The notes below the pieces were generated by a model. The model searched no databases and was not told the DNA's origin. It saw only the letters and a program-made list of their open reading frames with translations. Of a stretch of DNA of 6,933 nt, positions 1-5,245 are shown piece by piece. Origin of the DNA: an uncultured Treponema sp. Its GTDB lineage: Bacteria; Spirochaetota; Spirochaetia; Treponematales; Treponemataceae. The stretch covers positions 1 to 6,933 of the forward strand of contig CAMJAJ010000067.1 of NCBI GenBank assembly GCA_946403565.1. Direction: 5' to 3'. Position 1 is the first letter of the stretch. Each line of letters begins with the position of its first letter. A program made the position numbers and the translations under genes.

Positions 1-1616
1 ACGGCAAGGACATCCTCATCATCACCGGACCCAATACGGGCGGAAAGACCGTGACGCTCAAGACGGTCGCCCTCTTTGCCCTGATGAATCAGGCGGGCTT
101 CCCCATCCCTGCGGACGAGGGGACGCGGCTGCCCGTGTTCAGCTCCGTCTTCGCCGACATCGGGGACGAGCAGTCCATCGACGAGTCGCTGAGCACCTTC
201 TCCAGCCACATGAAGAAGATGGCCGAAATCATCAGCTGTGCGGACCGGGACAGCCTGGTCCTGCTGGACGAGCTGGGAAGCGGGACGGACCCGCAGGAAG
301 GCGGGGCCATCGCGATGGCGGTGCTGGACACGCTCATAGAGCGCGGGGCCTTTGTCCTGGTGACGACCCACCACGGCATCCTGAAGAACTACGGCTACAC
401 GAACGACCGCTGCGTCAACGCCTCGGTCGAATTTGACCCCGGGACGCTCAGCCCCACCTACCACCTGCTGATGGGGGTTCCCGGAGAAAGCCACGCGCTG
501 GACATAGCCCGCAGGTCAGGACTGCCGGAGGCGATAGTCGCGCAGGCGGGGGAATACATCTCCAGCGAGAAGGCCGACGTTTCCGCCCTCATCAAGGGAC
601 TCACGGCCAAGCATGCCGAGATTGACGAGATGCTCCGGCAGGAGCGGATCAAGAACGCCGAGCTGGCACAAAAGACCGCGAAGCTGCACGCAAGGGAGCT
701 TGCGATACACACGCGGGAGCTGGAACTCAGGGAACAGAACAGCGCGCAGGAAAGCAGTTTCCTCGTCGAGACAAGGAGCCGGCTCGAAAACCTCGTGCGG
801 GAACTCCGGGAGGGAGAGATCACCCGGGAAAAGACGCTCAAGGTCCGCTCCTTCATCGACAGCCTGGGCGGCCAGGTGGCGGAACGGGACAGGCAGCTGG
901 AGGAAGACCGGCTCAAGCTGGAGGAGGAAAAGGAGCGGCAGCAGCAGGAGGAGCTGCAGATAGCGGAGAACGGCATGCGGCTCTCCAAGGCGCGGGAAGG
1001 GTCGCACTCGCAGGGGTCCAAGAAGAAGGGCAAGAAACGGCTGTCGGCGGCGGAGGCATTCGCGCTCGCCAGCAGCCCCGAAAAGCGGGAAGGCGACAGA
1101 ACGGACAGCACGGAGCGCAGCCGTCAGGCAAAGATCATGCAGCGCAAAAGGCAGCTGGCCTTTGAACCCGGCAGGGAGGTCCTCGCCGGACCAAAGAAGC
1201 TCAAGGGGACGCTGCTCGCCGACAACAAGGACGGCAGCTGGAGCGTGCAGCTGGGGGCCATGAAGATGAGCTTTCCCCGGGCCCAGCTCTACCTGCTGGA
1301 CGTGGAGCAAGCGGCGGCCGCCCCCAAGGTGGAGATAGAGGCCCCTTCCGTGACGGGAGTGGACGACGAGCGGCCCAAGTTCGAGCTGCGGCTTTTGGGA
1401 ATGAGGAGCGAGGAAGCCATGAAGGCCCTGGAGCGGCAGATAGACCTCTGCATCATCCACGACTTCAAGAACTTCTCGGTCATACACGGGAAAGGCTCCG
1501 GCATCCTGCAGCAGGCCGTACACGACTACCTTTCCCACTATCCGGGCGTGAAGGACTTCCGCTTCGCCAGCCCGGAGGACGGCGGGACGGGCAAGACCTA
1601 CGTCAGCCTACTTTAG
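1..1616 (+). CDS. mutS2: MutS2-type DNA-binding ATPase with C-terminal Smr domain (5' partial)
   Basis: The reading frame is open from the first bases (codons from position 3), so the N-terminal MutS core lies outside the window. The ATPase domain is intact: Walker A GPNTGGKT at 27-50, the ABC-like signature SLSTFSSHM at 186-212, Walker B LVLLDE at 255-272 and the switch histidines TTHH at 363-374. A long charged coiled coil follows (about 570-1005), then a basic low-complexity linker containing KKKGKK (1020-1040), a KOW-like beta segment (1161-1302), and a C-terminal Smr domain (about 1377-1613) with HGKG at 1485-1496. Walker A followed by coiled coil and Smr distinguishes MutS2 from mismatch-repair MutS. 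MutS2 proteins suppress recombination or act in ribosome rescue, depending on species; which role applies here is unknown. The usual LDLR nuclease motif reads LRLL at 1386-1397, so nuclease activity is doubtful. The gene ends by overlapping the convergent peptidase gene by 9 bp. Identity is very secure. Confidence 0.96.
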   Translation, partial: GKDILIITGPNTGGKTVTLKTVALFALMNQAGFPIPADEGTRLPVFSSVFADIGDEQSIDESLSTFSSHMKKMAEIISCADRDSLVLLDELGSGTDPQEGGAIAMAVLDTLIERGAFVLVTTHHGILKNYGYTNDRCVNASVEFDPGTLSPTYHLLMGVPGESHALDIARRSGLPEAIVAQAGEYISSEKADVSALIKGLTAKHAEIDEMLRQERIKNAELAQKTAKLHARELAIHTRELELREQNSAQESSFLVETRSRLENLVRELREGEITREKTLKVRSFIDSLGGQVAERDRQLEEDRLKLEEEKERQQQEELQIAENGMRLSKAREGSHSQGSKKKGKKRLSAAEAFALASSPEKREGDRTDSTERSRQAKIMQRKRQLAFEPGREVLAGPKKLKGTLLADNKDGSWSVQLGAMKMSFPRAQLYLLDVEQAAAAPKVEIEAPSVTGVDDERPKFELRLLGMRSEEAMKALERQIDLCIIHDFKNFSVIHGKGSGILQQAVHDYLSHYPGVKDFRFASPEDGGTGKTYVSLL

Positions 1617-2609
1617 CAGGGTGGACGGGTTGACCAGCTTGCCGTTCTTGTAGACGGTGAAGTGCAGGTGGGGACCGGTGGAGTAGCCCGTGCTTCCGAC
1701 GAGGCCTATCAGCTCGCCCTGGTTCACGAAGGCCCCCTTCTTGGTCTTTATCTTGCTCAGGTGCCCGTAGAGGGTCTGGTAGCCGTCTATGTGCTTGATG
1801 ATGACGTAGTTGCCGAACACGTTGGACCAGCCGGCCTTGGCGACGGTCCCGCTCATGGAGGCCTTTACGGCCGTCCCCGTCGGACAGGCAAGGTCTATGC
1901 CCGTATGGTAGGAATCCGCGCCCGTGATCGGGTCCTTCCTGGCCCCGAAACGTGAAGAAATCCGGTATTCCGCGGTGATCGGCCAGGCGAAAAGCTCGCC
2001 CATCGCCCGCTGCAGCGAGGTGCTGTCCATCTTGGCACCGGGGATGAAAAGCTCCTGGCCGACCGTCAGCGCATAGCTGTCCAGGTCGTTCGCGTCAAGA
2101 ATGTCCTCCACCGGCGTGCGGTACTTCACGCTCAGCCCTTCCACCGTCTCGCCGGCGGCAACCCGGTGCACCAGGCCGTCCATCGACGGAATCTTGAGCT
2201 TCTGCCCCTCGCGGAGGTAGCGGACGTTGGAAATGCCGTTCACCGCGATGAGCGTGGATATGTTGGAAAGGCCCGCGTCACGGCTTATGACGCTGATGCT
2301 GTCCCCGGCCTTCACCGTGTACTCGGTGTAGGTGACGGGCTCCTTGTAGGAATAGTCAAAGAGGCCGCTCGCCTCGCCTGCCTCACCAGAGGAGGAGACC
2401 ACGTTGCCCTCGCTGTCATAGAAGGCCTCGTCCGAAAGGGCCACGTCGAACATGGCCTTGTCCAGGCTGTTCACCTCCTCCAGCTGGATCTCCCCAAAGT
2501 CAACCTTCCTGACCCTGCCGTCATAGGCCTTGACGATGTGCGAGAACAGAAGGGAAAAGGCGACGTACAGGGGAACCGTGGCGGCAAGCAGGATCCACAG
2601 CTTGCGCAT
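1608..2609 (-). CDS. Membrane-anchored or secreted LysM/M23 peptidoglycan endopeptidase
   Basis: The protein has 333 residues from the ATG at 2609, which follows an AGGGG-type ribosome site and puts a hydrophobic signal or anchor segment at residues 4-27. The sequence VKA at 26-28 could be a signal peptidase site, so it may be either released or anchored. Two LysM modules (about 97-141 and 147-190) should bind peptidoglycan glycan chains. The C-terminal M23 (LytM/lysostaphin-like) domain spans about 205-333. Its zinc and catalytic residues are present: H235 and D239 in HTGID, H283 in YGHLS, and H314/H316 in HLHF. An active metallo-endopeptidase cutting peptide crosslinks is therefore expected, rather than a degenerate EnvC/NlpD-type activator. 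An acidic Ser/Gly linker lies between anchor and LysM. The gene is divergent from the lepB-PBP operon and convergent with mutS2. The frame stays open upstream to 2942, but that extension runs antisense into lepB and would bury the signal segment, so I rejected it. The substrate bond is not determined by the sequence. Confidence 0.94.
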   Translation of the reverse strand: MRKLWILLAATVPLYVAFSLLFSHIVKAYDGRVRKVDFGEIQLEEVNSLDKAMFDVALSDEAFYDSEGNVVSSSGEAGEASGLFDYSYKEPVTYTEYTVKAGDSISVISRDAGLSNISTLIAVNGISNVRYLREGQKLKIPSMDGLVHRVAAGETVEGLSVKYRTPVEDILDANDLDSYALTVGQELFIPGAKMDSTSLQRAMGELFAWPITAEYRISSRFGARKDPITGADSYHTGIDLACPTGTAVKASMSGTVAKAGWSNVFGNYVIIKHIDGYQTLYGHLSKIKTKKGAFVNQGELIGLVGSTGYSTGPHLHFTVYKNGKLVNPSTLLK

Positions 2610-2641
2610 GCCTGTCCGCCCCTGTACAGACCGCCCCCTGC

Positions 2642-2653
2642 CTGCCGCGGCAG
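2642..2653. repeat. Perfect 12-bp palindrome CTGCCGCGGCAG
   Basis: The 12 bases read the same on both strands. They lie 33 bp upstream of the ATG of the LysM-M23 gene, between its candidate -10 box (2665-2670) and its ribosome site. The position fits an operator or a leader hairpin. Palindromic GC-rich words also occur by chance in GC-rich DNA, so function is unproven. Confidence 0.35.
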
Positions 2654-2679
2654 CCTTTCCGAAGCTATAAGTGATGTTT

Positions 2680-2704
2680 GGACGGACCGTCTTCCCGGCC
2701 GTCC
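2680..2704. repeat. Inverted repeat GGACGG / CCGTCC with 13-nt loop
   Basis: GGACGG at 2680-2685 pairs with CCGTCC at 2699-2704. The left arm also belongs to a tighter near-palindrome, GACGGACCGTC, at 2681-2691. The site is just upstream of the candidate minus-strand -10 box of the LysM-M23 gene, where a regulator could bind. There is no following T tract on either strand, so it is not an intrinsic terminator. Confidence 0.25.
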
Positions 2705-2783
2705 GCCGCCACTGTGGAATCTGGAGGAAAAACGGCCTCTTGCGGTCGACTGCCTTGGCCACCGGGCGGGAACTTTTTATCGC

Positions 2784-2797
2784 ATAACTTATAACTT
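2784..2797. repeat. Tandem heptamer ATAACTT x2 in the AT-rich promoter zone
   Basis: Two perfect adjacent copies of ATAACTT lie in the AT-rich part of the divergent region, just upstream of the candidate lepB -10 box. They overlap where a -35 box would fall, so a regulator or UP-like role is conceivable. Two copies of a heptamer is weak evidence. Confidence 0.3.
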
Positions 2798-2840
2798 CCA
2801 TACACTCACTATCGACATAATCAGATTCCGATATTAGAAT

Positions 2841-2846
2841 GGGAGA
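2841..2846 (+). promoter_or_regulatory. Ribosome binding site of lepB (GGGAGA, GTG start)
   Basis: GGGAGA lies 3 nt before the GTG at 2850. The same frame has a TAG stop at 2835-2837, so no start exists further upstream, and the next in-frame ATG (2958) falls after the catalytic serine. GTG at 2850 is therefore the only workable start. The spacing is short, which may lower initiation. Confidence 0.7.
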
Positions 2847-2849
2847 ACC

Positions 2850-3368
2850 GTGAAAGCTGAAATAAAGTCCATCCTCCTGAGCCTCGCGGCGGGGCTGGCC
2901 CTGGGCATCCTGCTGAAATTCTTCATCCTCGACATCGTGCACATACGCGGCAGCTCCATGGAGCCGACCTTCCGCGACGGGGACGCCGTGCTGGTCAACA
3001 AGCTTTCATACGGGCTCGTGCGGCCCTTCGGAGACAGCACCCTCTGCCGCTGGGGACATCCGGAGGCAGGGGACATCGTCATATACATGCACGAGGGGAA
3101 CCTGGTCATCAAGCGCTGCGTGGCGACCGCGTCCTCGCCACTGGATTATTCTTATGATACAGGATATACTCTTGCCGTGAATGGGCAACGATTTTCTCTC
3201 TCCGAGACACAGTACAGGAACATGGCTCCAGCCAGCCGGGTTCCTGACGGCATGATTCTTGCGGTCGGCGACAATCCCGCCGCCTCCATAGACTCCAGGG
3301 ACTACGGTTTCATACCGATCCAGAACGTCCTTGCCCGCGCAGTTCCACCAAAGAAGGCCGGAAGATGA
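2850..3368 (+). CDS. lepB: Type I signal peptidase
   Basis: The 172-residue protein removes signal peptides from proteins exported by Sec or Tat, acting on the outer face of the cytoplasmic membrane. A single N-terminal membrane segment (residues 8-27) is followed by box B GSSMEPTF with nucleophile S36, box D IKRCVA with the general base K88, and box E GDNPAASIDSR at 140-150. The Ser-Lys dyad is intact. The length and single anchor resemble the short, Gram-positive-like form rather than the two-anchor E. coli enzyme. Two positions differ from the common pattern: box E has P143 where GDNR is usual, and C90 follows the KR of box D. A stretch of AT-rich codons spans 3141-3200, in the variable region between boxes D and E. 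Its stop overlaps the PBP start as ATGA (3365-3368), indicating translational coupling. It appears to be the first gene of the operon. Confidence 0.95.
   Translation: MKAEIKSILLSLAAGLALGILLKFFILDIVHIRGSSMEPTFRDGDAVLVNKLSYGLVRPFGDSTLCRWGHPEAGDIVIYMHEGNLVIKRCVATASSPLDYSYDTGYTLAVNGQRFSLSETQYRNMAPASRVPDGMILAVGDNPAASIDSRDYGFIPIQNVLARAVPPKKAGR
3353..3357 (+). promoter_or_regulatory. Ribosome binding site of the PBP gene inside the lepB tail
   Basis: GAAGG ends 7 nt before the ATG at 3365 and lies in the last codons of lepB. With the ATGA stop-start overlap it supports reinitiation by ribosomes finishing lepB. Confidence 0.55.
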
Positions 3369-5245
3369 ACCCTTTCTTCAATAAGAACCGGATGCTCGTC
3401 GCAGCCGTGATGCTGCTGATGGTCGTCGTATACATCTACCTATCCTACGCCAAGCTGGCTTTCCGGGAGCAGAGCAAGTTCACCGTGAAGACCCCGACGG
3501 TCGAGCGCGGGTCCATCGTGGACAGGAACGGCAAGCCGCTGGCCGTGCAGACGAACTTCTACCATTACGGAATCACCCCCAAGGCCATAAAGCAGGATGA
3601 GGTGAGCACGTTCGCATTCGAGGTGTCCTCCCTGCTGGGCCTTGACCCGGTGGACATCTACGACGAGATCATGAAGAACAAGGGAGCCAGCTTCATGTAC
3701 CTGAAGAAGAAGCTCTCCCAGGAGGCCTATGACGACCTGTACGCGCTCCTGCAGAACGACGGCTACCTCTCCTTCTCACGCTTCGACAGGATTCCCGGCC
3801 GGGTGTACCCCGAGAACGACCTGGCCAGCCAGCTCATCGGCTACATGGGCGACGACGGCAGGGGACTGAGCGGCATAGAGTACTCGCAGCAGAACGTCCT
3901 CTCGCCGATGGTGATGGACCTCGCGGCCGGCGACCTGTTCGGGGACAACGTGTACCTGACGATAGACGCAGACCTGCAGCACAAGCTTGAAAAGATCGCC
4001 AAGGACACGATGCGGACCACCCAGGCCGAATGCATGATGCTGATTGCCTCGGATGCGAAGACAGGCGGCATCCTCTCCTACATAAGCCTGCCATCGGCCA
4101 ACCTGAACGACTACGGATCCGCGGCCACGGAGGAGACGGTGGACCGCCCCGCCATGTCGGCATACGAGCCGGGGTCGGTGTTCAAGATCTTCACATCGGC
4201 GGCATACGTGGACAGCGGCAAGCTGGACGCGGACACCATCTTCCTCTGCGACGGGGTGTACGAGCGGGAGACGAACCGGGGCGAGCTCATCAGGATAAAC
4301 TGCCTGGAGCACCACGGCTGGGTGAACGTCCGCGACGCGCTCAAATACTCCTGCAACGACGCCCTCGCCCAGATGAGCGACCTGCTGGACACCAAGACCT
4401 TCCTGGACTACATACACAAGTTCGGTTTCGGGACAAGGACGGGGGTGGAGCTCCCCGCGGAGGCCACGGGCCTGGTCAAGGACGAGAGCTACAAGTCATG
4501 GTCGGCGCGGACCAAGCCCACCATGTCCATAGGCCAGGAGCTCAGCGTGAACGCCCTGCAGATGGTGCAGGCCGCCTCGGTCATAGCGAACGGCGGAATC
4601 AGCGTAAAGCCGACGGTAATCTCGAAGATCACGGACAAGAACGGAAAGGACAAGTACACGCTGACCCCGGAATACGGGGAGCGCGTCATAAAGGCCTCGA
4701 CGGCCAAGTACATCCTGAGCTGCATGGAGACGACGGCCCAGAGCGGAACCGGCCACCGGGCGAACCTCGGAGACATCTCCATCGGCGTAAAGACGGGAAC
4801 GGCGCAGATGGCCGACCCCGTGAACGGAGGCTACAGCGACACGGACTTCGTCTCCAACTGCCTGGCCATTTTCCCCGTTGAGAATCCGGAGATAATCCTG
4901 TATATCGTCATAGAGAAGGCCAAGGGCGAGACCTACGCGGGCCGCATAGTCGCGCCCGTCATCGCCCTTGCCGCCGACGAGATAATCGACCACCTCGGAA
5001 TGAACCGGCAGGGCGCCGTCGGGGTGGAGCACTCGGGAACCATCTCCATCGTAGGCAATCCGCCCATCGTGGTGGAAGGCACGGTTCCCTCGTTCATCGG
5101 CCGCCAGAAGCGGGACCTGATTCCCCTGCTGGACGACACGACGATAAACTACCAGATAAACGGCGAGGGCTGGGTATACGCCCAGTATCCGCCAGAAGGT
5201 ACGCCCGTATCGGAGGGAATGACGATTGAACTCTATCTGGAATAA
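3365..5245 (+). CDS. Class B penicillin-binding protein (FtsI/PBP2x/SpoVD type) with PASTA-like C-terminus
   Basis: This 626-residue peptidoglycan transpeptidase forms peptide crosslinks outside the cytoplasmic membrane. Features in order: a short cytoplasmic tail, one membrane segment (about 10-28), the PBP dimerisation domain opening with ERGSIVDRNGKPLA (47-60), and the penicillin-binding domain (about 190-545). All three active-site motifs are present: S271-V-F-K274 in PGSVFK, the SxN motif S329-C-N331, and K476-T-G-T-A. The last 65 or so residues (about 560-626) look like one PASTA domain, with PSFIGR early and a YPPEGTPV turn near the end. There is no transglycosylase domain, so it is class B and would need a SEDS partner such as FtsW or RodA, not seen here. 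FtsI is more likely than the elongation PBP2 because of the PASTA tail, known from PBP2x and SpoVD. It lies outside a dcw-type cluster, between lepB and a DUF115/Maf gene. The start is fixed by the ATGA overlap with lepB. Confidence 0.93.
   Translation: MNPFFNKNRMLVAAVMLLMVVVYIYLSYAKLAFREQSKFTVKTPTVERGSIVDRNGKPLAVQTNFYHYGITPKAIKQDEVSTFAFEVSSLLGLDPVDIYDEIMKNKGASFMYLKKKLSQEAYDDLYALLQNDGYLSFSRFDRIPGRVYPENDLASQLIGYMGDDGRGLSGIEYSQQNVLSPMVMDLAAGDLFGDNVYLTIDADLQHKLEKIAKDTMRTTQAECMMLIASDAKTGGILSYISLPSANLNDYGSAATEETVDRPAMSAYEPGSVFKIFTSAAYVDSGKLDADTIFLCDGVYERETNRGELIRINCLEHHGWVNVRDALKYSCNDALAQMSDLLDTKTFLDYIHKFGFGTRTGVELPAEATGLVKDESYKSWSARTKPTMSIGQELSVNALQMVQAASVIANGGISVKPTVISKITDKNGKDKYTLTPEYGERVIKASTAKYILSCMETTAQSGTGHRANLGDISIGVKTGTAQMADPVNGGYSDTDFVSNCLAIFPVENPEIILYIVIEKAKGETYAGRIVAPVIALAADEIIDHLGMNRQGAVGVEHSGTISIVGNPPIVVEGTVPSFIGRQKRDLIPLLDDTTINYQINGEGWVYAQYPPEGTPVSEGMTIELYLE
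5212..5217 (+). promoter_or_regulatory. Strong Shine-Dalgarno GGAGGG for the TTG start of the DUF115/Maf gene
   Basis: GGAGGG sits in the last codons of the PBP gene, 8 nt before TTG at 5226. An in-frame TGA at 5220-5222 rules out any earlier start. The next in-frame ATG is at 5289 and has no comparable site, so the Shine-Dalgarno decides for TTG. Confidence 0.75.

Larger units (their letters stand above)
2610..2849. promoter_or_regulatory. Divergent intergenic region with promoters for the LysM-M23 gene and the lepB operon
   Basis: These 240 bp separate two divergent genes and must hold promoters for both. The part from about 2770 to 2840 is clearly AT-rich against GC-rich surroundings. On the plus strand, CATAAT at 2816-2821 is a five-of-six match to the bacterial -10 box and would give a leader of about 20 nt for lepB; I see no good -35 box. 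On the minus strand, TTATAG (2670-2665) and the AT-rich stretch 2797-2775 are candidate -10 sites for the peptidase gene; none has a convincing -35. The GC-rich half carries a 12-bp palindrome and an inverted repeat, listed separately. No convincing gene is seen here. Exact promoter positions are inference. Confidence 0.5.

Noticed and set aside
516..1538. Minus-strand open frame of 340 codons opposite mutS2
   Set aside because: The Leu-rich composition is the complement of the Lys/Glu/Gln-rich coiled coil of MutS2; no independent support.
2740..2787. Plus-strand 15-codon frame with TTG start after GGAGG at about 2723-2727
   Set aside because: It is too short, the spacing from the Shine-Dalgarno-like word is too long, and no family is recognised. 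A leader peptide cannot be shown.
2166..2837. Plus-strand open frame of 223 codons opposite the LysM-M23 gene
   Set aside because: It is antisense to the anchor and LysM region of a well-supported gene, with a His/Val/Gly-rich shadow composition and no domain.
2826..2837. CCGATATT as a sigma-28 (flagellar) -10 element for the lepB operon
   Set aside because: It partly resembles the CCGATAA consensus, which would suit a Maf-containing operon. However, no TAAA lies about 15 nt upstream and it is too close to the ribosome site.
2610..2942. Extending the LysM-M23 protein upstream to 2942
   Set aside because: The added 111 residues run antisense into lepB, have no family resemblance, and would place the signal segment in the interior. 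ATG 2609 has a ribosome site and a normal N-terminus.
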